Shown: positions 47,873 to 56,334, counted from the first letter of the stretch. The stretch: 64,000 bases of DNA from CAIRTM01 sp963723235 (GCA_963723235.1 CAVRPV010000006.1:310001-374000); one strand, 5' to 3'. Notes: generated from the sequence alone by a model not told the origin. Numbers and translations: made by a program.

Positions 47873-49048
47873 CTACAAATTATCTATCATGTCCCCCATC
47901 ATGGATAAATGTCCGGGCTCTAATGTGTAACAATTTACATTCTCGACAATTTTTCCGACAGTCAATAACATCGAGGAAGCTTTCCCGGCAGATTCATTAA
48001 AGAAACTGGTGCCCGGAGAACGGTTGATCATATGGGTCAGGATTCGAAAGCAGGCTTCGGACTTTGGCAATTGCCGTATCTGCGGGTTCTGTTCAAAACA
48101 TGGTTTTTTATCCTCAACAATTGTGACCCCGAGTATTTCACACTCATACCTGCTCCAGATATCCTGGTAAAATGCCATTAGGGATTTTTTATCAGGTGCT
48201 CTGAATCTGTATGCGGGATATCCGTGAGTCAGCACTTCATATGCCATCTCAACATCAGGATGCCGCGACAGCCTGTCAAGCAATCCCTGGTGGTGGTTCA
48301 AAAGCATGAGATCAAAATAACATCCACGACTGGCTTGCTCTGCCTGCTGCGCAACGCTTTCTACAAGCAGGATGATATTTTTGGGTGCGCATCGTTGCCC
48401 TTGACTTGCAGGGAACAAATCAGCGGGATCTGCAAAATACTTGCCTTCAAAATCAAGATAAAAAGCCTTCTGCGTATCAACCAACCCGTAAAAAGGGCTG
48501 TTCTCCTTTATGCCAACCCTTCTGGGAAAAGGGTCAAGGCAATAGTCATGTTTTCTTATAAGACAAAACTCATCGGATAAAAACTGATAGCCGCGTGACA
48601 ACAGCTCAAGCACCAAAGTTGTTTTGCCGAATCCAGATGGCGCTATGATTACCGTACCATTATTTTCCTTCGAGACAACACCCGCATGAATAAGGATGTA
48701 GTCACTGATCATCGGCATAATCCGCGTGAAAATTATCTGCTCGGCAAGGCCGCTGATTTTTCTATCGGAGGGTAAGTGCGCAGCGAACCCGTTACTCTGG
48801 ATGAGCAACGGACCATGATGAAATCGATTTTTTTTCAAAATATAGAAGGTAAGACACGTTTCCGGAAGTTTTTGACACATAAAATTTTTATACACTTGGC
48901 TAAACGCAGCAAAGCTGTCCTGACAGTCAGCGTACAGTTCGAGACCGACATTAAAAAAATTAAAAACACGCCGATACGGAGCCTGCTTTTGTATATCCTG
49001 TCGATCTGATGGAGTTAAATTAATCTGCATATCCTGTAATGCTATCAC
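47873..49048 (-). CDS. HPr kinase-like P-loop protein 3
   Basis: A 391-residue protein. YILIHAGVVSKENNG precedes the P-loop IAPSGFGKTTLVLELL near residue 180, then FLSDEFCLIRK (acidic pair) and a C-terminal extension of about 100 residues absent from the other two kinase-like proteins. The N-terminal 130 residues are a beta-rich domain of low similarity to theirs. It is the last gene of the right-arm peptide operon. It probably acts on peptides of that arm. Confidence 0.75.
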   Translation of the reverse strand: MIALQDMQINLTPSDRQDIQKQAPYRRVFNFFNVGLELYADCQDSFAAFSQVYKNFMCQKLPETCLTFYILKKNRFHHGPLLIQSNGFAAHLPSDRKISGLAEQIIFTRIMPMISDYILIHAGVVSKENNGTVIIAPSGFGKTTLVLELLSRGYQFLSDEFCLIRKHDYCLDPFPRRVGIKENSPFYGLVDTQKAFYLDFEGKYFADPADLFPASQGQRCAPKNIILLVESVAQQAEQASRGCYFDLMLLNHHQGLLDRLSRHPDVEMAYEVLTHGYPAYRFRAPDKKSLMAFYQDIWSRYECEILGVTIVEDKKPCFEQNPQIRQLPKSEACFRILTHMINRSPGTSFFNESAGKASSMLLTVGKIVENVNCYTLEPGHLSMMGDMIDNL

Positions 49049-49229
49049 ATATTGTTGATAAAATGACTTAAAAAATCCATGGGATTATACTCCGTTTGTA
49101 TAATCCCATGGATAGGCATGAAACTTATTTTTTTTGCATCAGTCTATAAGCATATATCCTGACACACTATACTACACTACACGAATCTTCCCCTCTACCA
49201 GAGGCACGTCTACCACCGATCAGGGCAGT

Positions 49230-49325
49230 TCAATGCCGCGGGGATTCTCTTACAGTAAAACCCGATGCAGGGCACCGCATCATAAATGCTGCTGCGATAA
49301 TTGGCAGAATAATAATCTTACGCAT
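49230..49325 (-). pseudogene. Truncated copy of the secreted-protein gene
   Basis: Reads MRKIIILPIIAAAFMMRCPA, matching the signal peptide of the protein at 50759, then diverges and stops after 31 residues. The upstream and downstream sequence also matches. It lies behind the third MEDQKK peptide gene, repeating the peptide-plus-secreted-protein order. Confidence 0.65.
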
Positions 49326-49393
49326 AGTATGTCCTCGTTATAAGATTGGTATGGCTTTCGATAAACCCGTGAAAATATCAGGTTACTAGAGCT

Positions 49394-49522
49394 TTACGGG
49401 TACTCAATGCCAGCAGGGCCTCCCGAGGTTACCGTATGTGCCGGCCCGATTATGCTGGCGATTTCCTCCTCCGTATAGGTTATGATGGCTGGCGTTTCAT
49501 AGCGCTTCTTCTGGTCTTCCAT
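49394..49522 (-). CDS. RiPP-like precursor peptide, MEDQKK type (right, second)
   Basis: A 42-residue peptide with leader MEDQKKRYETPAI and TEEEIASIIGPA, tail HTVTSGGPAGIEYP. The tail is closest to the left-arm peptide (both end GIEYP). AAAGGAGGAG lies 6 bases upstream, a stronger site than in the left copy. It lies 64 bases downstream of the secreted-protein gene. Confidence 0.78.
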   Translation of the reverse strand: MEDQKKRYETPAIITYTEEEIASIIGPAHTVTSGGPAGIEYP

Positions 49523-49586
49523 AACTCCTCCTTTGAAAAAGATATGTTTATACAGTGTTGTAAAAACCTCACCATAACTATTGCCA

Positions 49587-50759
49587 TCAATCTAATTCAA
49601 TGCCGATGGGATTCTTGATCTTCGTCTGTTCTTCTGCTGTTACTGTCTTCTGGCTTCGAGCTTTGTTTTTACGGGGTGGTTTGTTATCCTTATCTATGCG
49701 ATACTTGAAATACATCGCCCAATTACCGTGGAATTTTTTGAAGCGCTTACCGGCACCCCAGGCAGTCTGCTCATCGCAGATTTTCTGCTCGCAGGGAAGC
49801 GGCACAGGTATAATCACGGGCTGGGCGGGCAGGCCCTGGACGTCAAACGGCTGCAATACAACGCCAACAAACTCCGTGCAGCCCGGCTCATAAAAAAAAC
49901 CGTATTCTTCGGCGCCAGCGAGGATTTCAGCCACCTGGCAGCGTGAATACGGGCCCAGACTCAGGTTGCTGTTCTCATCATCAATCAGGGTCCAGATAGC
50001 CCTTTGAACCGAACCATACGTATAGACCGGAAGATCAGGGTTGCATTGTGTCGGCTTGCCGACAAACTGCTGATTCAAAATCCAGTTGATCTTGTCGAGA
50101 TTCCCCGGGAAATCAACCAGACCATCCGGAAGCGTTGCATAGCTAGAGAAGACATTTGCATTGTACTGCACTCCTTCCGTTATACCAATCGACGTTGAAA
50201 GGCACCATCCGTCATGGGTGCCCGTAAGCAGATCATCAGCATCGGCAACATCAATTGCGGGGAGATACGCCGGGCCATCGAGATAGGGATCGTTCGTGGT
50301 CATCGTTGCTTCTGCGGGAAGCGTGCCAGCAAAAAGAGCAAGATCAGGATCCTCATACCCGCAGATAGACCCCACAACAGCGTGTGCCGCAATATAGACA
50401 CACTTAGTGCGCGAAGACCAACGCAATGGAATTGTATACATGTGCTCGGTTGCGCAGTCGAGCTCATCCTGGAATTCAAACTTTTCGGGTATGGGGTGGA
50501 AGAATAGCTGCGGTATTAACCGCGGGCTGCATTCGACAGCAAGGTGCGTCTCGCGCAAACACCAACCAGAATCAGTGATCACATACTTCACGTACATGTT
50601 CGTGTCATCATTCCAGACACGGACTTCACCGACTGTGATGTGCTGGCCTGCGATCAATGGAGTGACAAACGGGGAGGCTTCTGTTGCAGTAAAGCCCGAT
50701 GCAGGGCACAGCATCATAAAAACTGCTGCTACAATTGGCAGAAAAATAATCTTACGCAT
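49587..50759 (-). CDS. Secreted Cys-rich protein of unknown function
   Basis: A 390-residue exported protein with a clear signal peptide (MRKIIFLPIVAAVFMMLCPA). About ten cysteines are spread over the mature part, and a segment near residues 45-80 (VGEVRVWNDDTNMYVKYVIT) looks like a beta-sandwich adhesion-type strand pattern. The last 40 residues are strongly basic. I do not recognise the family. Remnants of the same gene at 41781 and 49230 show it belongs to the duplicated module. Under c-di-GMP control a surface or matrix role is plausible but unproven. Confidence 0.8.
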   Translation of the reverse strand: MRKIIFLPIVAAVFMMLCPASGFTATEASPFVTPLIAGQHITVGEVRVWNDDTNMYVKYVITDSGWCLRETHLAVECSPRLIPQLFFHPIPEKFEFQDELDCATEHMYTIPLRWSSRTKCVYIAAHAVVGSICGYEDPDLALFAGTLPAEATMTTNDPYLDGPAYLPAIDVADADDLLTGTHDGWCLSTSIGITEGVQYNANVFSSYATLPDGLVDFPGNLDKINWILNQQFVGKPTQCNPDLPVYTYGSVQRAIWTLIDDENSNLSLGPYSRCQVAEILAGAEEYGFFYEPGCTEFVGVVLQPFDVQGLPAQPVIIPVPLPCEQKICDEQTAWGAGKRFKKFHGNWAMYFKYRIDKDNKPPRKNKARSQKTVTAEEQTKIKNPIGIELD

Positions 50760-50827
50760 ATTATGTTTTCCTTATAAAATTGTCAGTGACATATTGACTT
50801 GTTAGAATCTCCCGGTTAATGCTGAGA

Positions 50828-51016
50828 TTACGGAGATTGAGTGCCTGAAGGCCCACTGGATGTCGCAGCGCAAGGCGTCGGGCCGAGTATCTTGCCTATA
50901 TCCTCTTTCATGCTATCAGGTTCAAAGTATGACCTGTTACCGGCTATTTTGAGGATATCCTCTTTCGTGTAGGACCTTTTTTCCAGCCATTGTTGCACCC
51001 ATTGTTTGTTGTCCAT
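50828..51016 (-). CDS. RiPP-like precursor peptide, M-x-x-KQW type (right)
   Basis: A 62-residue paralogue of the peptide at 41518: MDNKQWVQQWLEKRSYTKED at the start and ILGPTPCAATSSGPSGTQSP at the end, with a differing centre. GAAAGGGC lies upstream. Confidence 0.78.
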   Translation of the reverse strand: MDNKQWVQQWLEKRSYTKEDILKIAGNRSYFEPDSMKEDIGKILGPTPCAATSSGPSGTQSP

Positions 51017-51072
51017 AAAAAGCCCTTTCTAAATGGTGAAATATTCATTACATATGCAAAATACAGTTGCCA

Positions 51073-51207
51073 TTACGGATGCTTAATGCGGCGAGGGTGA
51101 GGGCCGCCCGAGGTACAGGTAAGTGCCGGCCCGATTATGCTGGCGATATCCTCCTCCGTATAGGTGATGATTGCTGGCGTTTCATAGCGCTTCTTCTGGT
51201 CTTCCAT
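51073..51207 (-). CDS. RiPP-like precursor peptide, MEDQKK type (right, first)
   Basis: A 44-residue peptide: leader MEDQKKRYETPAI and TEEDIASIIGPA, tail LTCTSGGPHPRRIKHP, the only MEDQKK tail with Cys and with basic residues. AAAGGAGGAG lies 6 bases upstream. It is the first gene after the right-arm riboswitch leader. Confidence 0.78.
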   Translation of the reverse strand: MEDQKKRYETPAIITYTEEDIASIIGPALTCTSGGPHPRRIKHP

Positions 51208-51494
51208 AACTCCTCCTTTACATGATTGTTAGAATTAAAATGCTGGACATAAAACAAAAATAAAGATGCGTTCCCTGTTCCACTTATCTCAGGCCCCTCC
51301 TTTACATGGCAATGGAAACAGTCGAAAATTGCCGTTTAAAAAATTTTTTCCTCTGCAATAGCCAAGAAACTCGTAATCATAATTTACCGCCGGAAATATT
51401 TTTTTTCGTATCTGCATTTTTTGCTTAACCTTTGTTTCTATAATCCGATAAATAAAACGTACAGGGTGAAAATTAAACAGCCATCAGTCTATAT

Positions 51495-51546
51495 AAAAAA
51501 AGAAAAAGAACCTCATTCGGACAACCATTACAAGGTTGCCGGGTTT
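51495..51546 (-). terminator. Second leader terminator, right arm
   Basis: On the minus strand CGGCAACC / GGTTGTCCG with outer AACC/GGTT pairs, followed by CTTTTTCTTTTTTT. Counterpart of 40993-41043. Confidence 0.68.
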
Positions 51547-51579
51547 TAGATTTAATAACGGATTTGAGTTAGCTTAGAC

Positions 51580-51661
51580 TGACTGTTGTTTCAGTGATGC
51601 ACAATACAACCCCGAAGCATATAATCGCATGCTTCGGGTTCACTAAATGCCGCCACAGTCA
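51580..51661 (-). ncRNA. Second conserved structured leader RNA, right arm
   Basis: Three nested helices equivalent to 40876-40960: TGACTG/CAGTCA, AGTGA/TCACT and an inner hairpin of 12 bp (arms 51640-51629 and 51620-51608), here perfectly paired. Substitutions relative to the left arm preserve pairing. Confidence 0.6.
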
Positions 51662-51742
51662 ATACAGTACAAATAATAAGAGAACATAAAAAGCCAGACG
51701 CTATCGCACTGATGCCATAGACCGATAGCAGAAACCGTGAAA

Positions 51743-51791
51743 CAAAAAAAACAGCCGTACTGCCAAGTTCAACTTTGGCAGCCCGGCTGTT
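51743..51791 (-). terminator. Terminator overlapping the right riboswitch
   Basis: On the minus strand ACAGCCGGGCTGCCAA pairs with TTGGCAGTACGGCTGT, followed by eight T residues. The 5' arm overlaps the 3' part of the aptamer, as in the left arm. Confidence 0.82.
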
Positions 51792-51846
51792 TTTTTTAAA
51801 AACCCTTGGCTTTCCGCGCTATCCCAAAGGATAGGTTGGCTTTTTC
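51776..51846 (-). ncRNA. Diverged cyclic-di-GMP-I (GEMM)-like aptamer, right arm
   Basis: On the minus strand AAAGCCAACC, a P1b hairpin CTATCC-TTTG-GGATAG, CGCGGAAAGCCAAGGG and AGCCGGGCTGCC align with the left aptamer. The GNRA tetraloop is replaced, an A is missing from the AAACC segment, and GACGG reads GCGCGG. Ligand binding may be altered or lost. Confidence 0.5.
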
Positions 51847-52198
51847 AGTTTGAACAAAAAGTATGTTTTAACCTTTGTCTACTAGTTTAATTTTAGCATC
51901 TATTCTTCTGAATACAATTATTATTTTATGTTTGCATACGAATTGATTAAAATTTGATGGGGACTTTGACGTTTATTAACAATATTTTCTTTATTTTACA
52001 ATCAAAAACGATACGATTATAATGGTTTTGTAAATACAGCCTATATTTTAATAATAACTATCATTATAAATAGATTTAGTATTTTTTTATACCAGGATAG
52101 CCTCTCAAGCACACCTCCAGCACAGGATTTACATGGTGGTCTATTACTGCGGTTATAAAGGTATCAGGTTTGGCGCTCGGCCAGTAAATTTTAAAGAA
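51847..52198. other. AT-rich upstream region of the right-arm operon
   Basis: About 350 very AT-rich bases without a gene. The first 60 still align with the left arm (shared TACTTTTTGTT). It probably contains the promoter, but I cannot place one with confidence. Confidence 0.4.
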
Positions 52199-52330
52199 TA
52201 ATGGCTGCGGCAAGCCCGTCAATTTTGGCGGGGTCTACTTTGAAGTTGTAAAGCGCTAATTCGCGCATACGCTCGCAGGCTTCTGCGCTTGAGAACGCTT
52301 CGTCCTGCTGAAAGAGCGGCAAAGAGCAAG
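52199..52330 (-). pseudogene. C-terminal remnant of an unidentified gene
   Basis: On the minus strand an open run reads LFQQDEAFSSAEACERMREL, then ALYNFKVDPAKIDGLAAAII and a stop. It has a coding-like composition but no start, and its upstream part is out of frame beside the ABC exporter stop. The family is unknown. Confidence 0.35.
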
Positions 52331-52371
52331 GGCTTCTTCCAATTGTGTGCTGAAGGTCTCGATCCGGCACT

Positions 52372-54180
52372 TCACGCTGACTGGCTAATTACGCGAGACA
52401 TTGCGCGAAACGTCTCCGATGAATCCATCAGTTCGGCATACGTGCCCTTCGCAATGATGTGCCCTGCTTCCATCAAGTAAATCATGTCGCAGTCTTTAAC
52501 CGTGGTGATCCTGTGAGCGATCATGATGATCGTCTTGCGTTTCGCCAGGGCCCGTATGCTGTCCATGACAGCCTCTTCGGTTATGCCGTCAAGCGCGCTG
52601 GTGGCCTCATCAAGCACAAGCACGTCCGGATCATGATAGAGCGCGCGCGCGATGCCGACCCTTTGGCGCTGCCCGCCGCTGAGGCGCACGCCACGTTCGC
52701 CAATCAAGGTATTGTAACCTGAAGGCATATCTTCTTCAATAAATTCGGCAATGTTTGCGACCCGGGCAGCGTGCATAATACGATCCATGTCGATATGCTC
52801 ATCGGGTATACCGAAAGCGATATTGCGGGCAACCGTATCATCGCTGAGATAAATGTGCTGGGGAACATATCCCAGGTTGCGCTGCCAGGAGGGGCGGTTG
52901 TTTTCATCAACGGTTACACCGTCCACAACGATGCTTCCCGCCCGGGGTGCGAGCAGACCGATAATGATGTCAATCAGGGTCGTTTTTCCCGAACCGGTGG
53001 AGCCAACGAAGCCGATCGTTGTATTGGCCTGGATTTCAAGGCTGAGATCGCTGATTATTGATTCATCGCGACCCGGGTAACAAAAAAAAACATCCTGCAG
53101 GCGCAAAGACTTTTTTAATAAAAGAGGTTTGACATTAGCGGCCTCAAAAGTATTTTCAAAGCCGGCCGTCTTGACAAAATCAGCGTGCATAACATCAAGG
53201 GTTGCGGCATTGTAGCGCAGGGTGGCGATATCGGAGAAAATTGTTTGCAGGGCCGGCATGATCCGCCTAGCGGCAAATACGAACACGGCGAGCACAGGCA
53301 ACAACTGCGCAAGACCCTCTTTATGCGCCAGGAAGTACAGCACAATACAGAGAATTCCCCCGAACGCAACAACCTCCAGAACGTATGCGGGCATAAGGGC
53401 CAAAATGCTGCTTTTTGAAGCGCAGCGGGTATAGCTGTCGCAGCTTTTTACAAAACGGCTCAGGAAGTAGTGCTCCCGGCCAAGGACTTTCAAGTCCTTG
53501 ATGCCGCTCATGGCCTCATGTGAAAGCGTGAAACGGTTGAGGTTGGCCTTGAGGCGTTTTTTGCCCCAGGTGGCAAGCCGGGTCCGAATAAACAGATAGA
53601 AACCCCCGTATACGCAGCCCAGAATCAACACGGTGCCCACGGACAGCCATACGTTGACCGCAAGCAGGAGGACCAGCATAAACAGTGCGGAAATTGATTT
53701 TTCAACAACCGAGATGCAAGGCCCTAGAATGCCGCGTATGACCGTTGAGGCCTCGTTGAGAATATTGTAGCCGAGCTCGGCGGTATTGCGGTTGAGAAAA
53801 AAAATGTAGGGCTGTGCGAGATAGCGCTCGAGAAGACGCCGTGAGAGAGACTGTTCGCTGCTGAATGTGAATTTGATCTGCGCCCAGGCAAACAATGCCC
53901 GGAAGAGGTTATTAGCAATCAATAGTCCAAGCATACCTGTTCCGAGGAACATAAGGAACCGATTCGCGCTTTCAAAGCCAAGACTCGTGTAGGCCAGTTT
54001 TAACCAACGATTGGTGTCGATAATTTCAGGGTTGGCCACAACTGCGATAAACGGCATGATCGACACAACGCCGACGACATCAAATACAGCTGTCACGACC
54101 GAACCCGCGCAGAGCAGATATACCTGCAACCGCTCTCGGGGAGTGAGAAGCACGAACAGTTTAGGGAGAATTTTTCTCAT
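52372..54180 (-). CDS. ABC exporter, fused membrane and ATPase domains (PglK-like)
   Basis: A 602-residue half-transporter. About six membrane helices lie in residues 15-330, then an ATPase domain with Walker A GSTGSGKTT, Q-loop YVPQHIYLSDD, signature LSGGQRQRVGIARAL, Walker B VLVLDEATSALD and H-loop IAHRITTV, all canonical. There is no N-terminal C39 peptidase domain, so any leader cleavage must be done by another protein such as the S26 fusion. The membrane part resembles lipid-linked oligosaccharide flippases (PglK type). It lies at the right end of the island and is the best candidate exporter. Confidence 0.88.
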   Translation of the reverse strand: MRKILPKLFVLLTPRERLQVYLLCAGSVVTAVFDVVGVVSIMPFIAVVANPEIIDTNRWLKLAYTSLGFESANRFLMFLGTGMLGLLIANNLFRALFAWAQIKFTFSSEQSLSRRLLERYLAQPYIFFLNRNTAELGYNILNEASTVIRGILGPCISVVEKSISALFMLVLLLAVNVWLSVGTVLILGCVYGGFYLFIRTRLATWGKKRLKANLNRFTLSHEAMSGIKDLKVLGREHYFLSRFVKSCDSYTRCASKSSILALMPAYVLEVVAFGGILCIVLYFLAHKEGLAQLLPVLAVFVFAARRIMPALQTIFSDIATLRYNAATLDVMHADFVKTAGFENTFEAANVKPLLLKKSLRLQDVFFCYPGRDESIISDLSLEIQANTTIGFVGSTGSGKTTLIDIIIGLLAPRAGSIVVDGVTVDENNRPSWQRNLGYVPQHIYLSDDTVARNIAFGIPDEHIDMDRIMHAARVANIAEFIEEDMPSGYNTLIGERGVRLSGGQRQRVGIARALYHDPDVLVLDEATSALDGITEEAVMDSIRALAKRKTIIMIAHRITTVKDCDMIYLMEAGHIIAKGTYAELMDSSETFRAMSRVISQSA

Positions 54181-54275
54181 GGCTAATAAAACACAATATC
54201 TGGTGCACTGTACTACAATGAGGCGTTTGCCGCATCCGGTAACAAGTGTTTGTGATCTGTTAGATTTCGTTGCGT

Positions 54276-55095
54276 TGTTTACACTTCTGGTTCATAGAAG
54301 TATTTGATCAGTTTTTCATATGGCGTCATATTGTCAATACCTTTATGGGGTTTGACCGTGTTGTAGAAGTTAATAAATCGCAGCAGGCTGATTTGACGGC
54401 TCTTCCGATCTCGGAAAATTTCCTGCTGATGCACATTTCCATGAGTGTACGGATCACCGTTCGGCTTGCGTTGGTCTGCGGCGATTGATCCGGGTGAATT
54501 TTTGACCAATGCGAGTTGGGAGCAGGCTGTACAAATGCGTGTTTACTGGCTCCTTTGAACTCTTTACCGTTGTTGAATAGGTGTACTCGATGGTGTAAGG
54601 GCACTCATCGACATCTGGAGCAAAAACAGTTCCGCACTGTATTGCGTTTTGTCGGGAAGATCCCTGCGTAGAGTTCCAGAAAGTAGCTCATCGCGACAAA
54701 CAGATACTCCCTTAGCAGTGTTGGTCTCGCCTTGATCAACGGGAGACGCTTGCTGTCAAAATGGACCAGCTCCCCCGGATAGGACTTGTTGTAGCGCTGG
54801 CTTCGCGTTTGCGTCTCTCTTCGAGTGGCGCTCAACTTGGCAGCCGCTTCAGGCCGTATTTGAGGCTGCGGAACCGATCATTGACACTTTTTCTCGGAAG
54901 AAACTCCTGTTTCCTAGCCGGGCAAGTGTTTATAGATCGTTGGTTGAGACTCGGTAGCGCTCAGCCAGAGCGCTGACTTGTACTGGTGTTTGCATAACTG
55001 CAGATTTTTTGGCGGTCATGGGGTGTTAACCGAATACGTTTGTGCATAACCATGTTTACAAAATCCTCCGTGGTGATTATCGGATTCTGTAAACA
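54276..55095. mobile_element. Decayed IS481-type insertion sequence
   Basis: An 820-base element bounded by terminal inverted sequences: TGTTTACACTTCTGG on the left and, read inward on the other strand, TGTTTACAGAATCCG on the right. It contains a broken transposase. No clear target-site duplication was found. It forms the right edge of the island. Confidence 0.7.
54279..55053 (-). pseudogene. IS481-type transposase, multiply frameshifted
   Basis: Begins MVMHKRIRLTPHDRQ at 55053. Pieces in different frames follow: RFRSLKYGLKRL, then NKSYPGELVHFDSKRLPLIK (first catalytic Asp), FNNGKEFKG (second Asp region, Asp lost to the frame break) and the ending FINFYNTVKPHKGIDNMTPY. Stops occur within the N-terminal part, so it is inactive. 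Confidence 0.75.
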
Positions 55096-55287
55096 ACGCG
55101 TCAAGTTCTTACTTAATCAAATGTACTGCTATTTAACCTGTTTTCTGCTTTCGTAGTAGGCGATTTACCATGCCCTCAATCTTGTCTATAAACTTCCAAC
55201 AGGGGATATGCTGCACAGGAGTTCGGATCAACAAAAAAGGCCTGGCCGGGATCGTCCCCTGCCCTGCACAGGATAAACCCCTTGCGG

Positions 55288-56334
55288 TCATATTATGCGC
55301 ACAAGCGCCCGGGCAGGATCACGGGGCAGCACCTGGCCGATATGCTCGGCAAGATCACCTGCCTCAAGGAGCATATCGCGCGCCTGCGCTAGCTTTTTTC
55401 AGGAACCGACAGGATGAGGCCGCCTGAAGTCTGCGCGTCAAACACAAGATCGACAAGCACAGGATCAGCCTGCGGCGGCAGGGAGACCAGCGAGTGACAG
55501 TAGGTTTTATTTGCCGCACTGCCGCCCGGTAACATCCCCATCCCGGCAAGCTCGATTGCCTCGGGCATGAACGGAATCCTGTCAAGCCACAGCTCAACAG
55601 CCACGCCAGAGGCCTTGGCAAGTTCAAGCACATGACCGCCAAGGCCGAAACCCGTCACGTCCGTGGCTCCCTTGCAGGCCAAGCGTTCGGATAACCGCAG
55701 CGCCCGCCCGGTTAAGCCTGGCTGCCCACCTGAAAATCAGCTCCTCGATTTTTGCGGTGTCGCCGAACCCGGCCTTGAGCGCTGTTGCCAGAACGCCCGT
55801 GCCGATCGGTTTTGTCAGCAGCAACTGATCTCCCGGCCTGAGGCCCCGGTTGGACGCAAACGACGCAGGATCGACGATGCCCGTCACCGAAAGGCCGTAC
55901 TTGATCTCATTGTCTTTGACGCTATGGCCGCCGGCCATTACCGCGCCCGACTCACGGATCTTTTCAAGACCGCCTGCAAGAATCTGACGCAGCACCTCCC
56001 TGTCCATCGTCTGGATCGGAAAGCACACAATGTTCATGGCCGTATAGGGTTCGCCCCCCATGGCATAGACGTCGGACAGCGAGTTTGCGGCCGCTATCTG
56101 TCCGAACCAGTGCGGGTTGTTGACGATGGGGGTCAAAAAGTCGAGGGTCTGCACAAGCGCTTTGCCCTCGGGAAAGCGAACAATGGCGGCATCCTCGTTG
56201 TCGCCGGGCGCGCTCAGCAGCCGCTCGTCATGCAGGTCGCTGAAAACACTCAAAACGTCCTCCAGGTCCCCTGGAGAAATTTTTGCCGCTCAGCCTGCTG
56301 AGGCAACGGTTTTTACAAGCTCAAGACGATCCAT
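55288..56334 (-). CDS. selD: Selenide, water dikinase SelD with in-frame UGA (two frameshifts)
   Basis: Makes selenophosphate from selenide and ATP. From the ATG at 56334 the frame reads 14 residues (MDRLELVKTVASAG), then TGA at 56292-56290, then AAKISPGDLEDVLSVF. The TGA stands exactly where SelD has its catalytic Cys or Sec, so it is read as selenocysteine. Further motifs: FPEGKALVQTLDFLTPIVNN, SLSDVYAMGGEP and GATDVTGFGLGGHVLE. The frame breaks near 55705, and near 55390 where one A is missing; after correction it ends RALVRII at 55288. Total length is about 347 residues, standard for SelD. Confidence 0.88.
56260..56292 (-). promoter_or_regulatory. Sec UGA codon and SECIS-like hairpin in selD
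   Basis: Thirteen bases after the TGA (56292-56290) a perfect 7-bp stem CTCCAGG / CCTGGAG closes a GGA loop (56276-56260). Position and G-containing apical loop fit a bacterial SECIS read by SelB. No tRNA-Sec, selA or selB lies in the window. Confidence 0.7.

Noticed and set aside
41333..51207. Lasso-peptide cluster
   Set aside because: The YxxP leader motif and PqqD-like protein fit, but no asparagine-synthetase-like cyclase is present, no lasso-type protease lies in the island (the transglutaminase-like protein is 10 kb away, membrane anchored and in another operon), and the candidate tails are too short for a ring plus threaded tail.
52372..54180. Peptidase-containing (C39) bacteriocin exporter
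   Set aside because: The N-terminus goes straight into membrane helices; no C39 Cys/His motif exists.
39187..55300. Att-site duplication of the tRNA-Asp 3' end
   Set aside because: I looked for the tRNA 3' sequence near the right boundary and did not find it.
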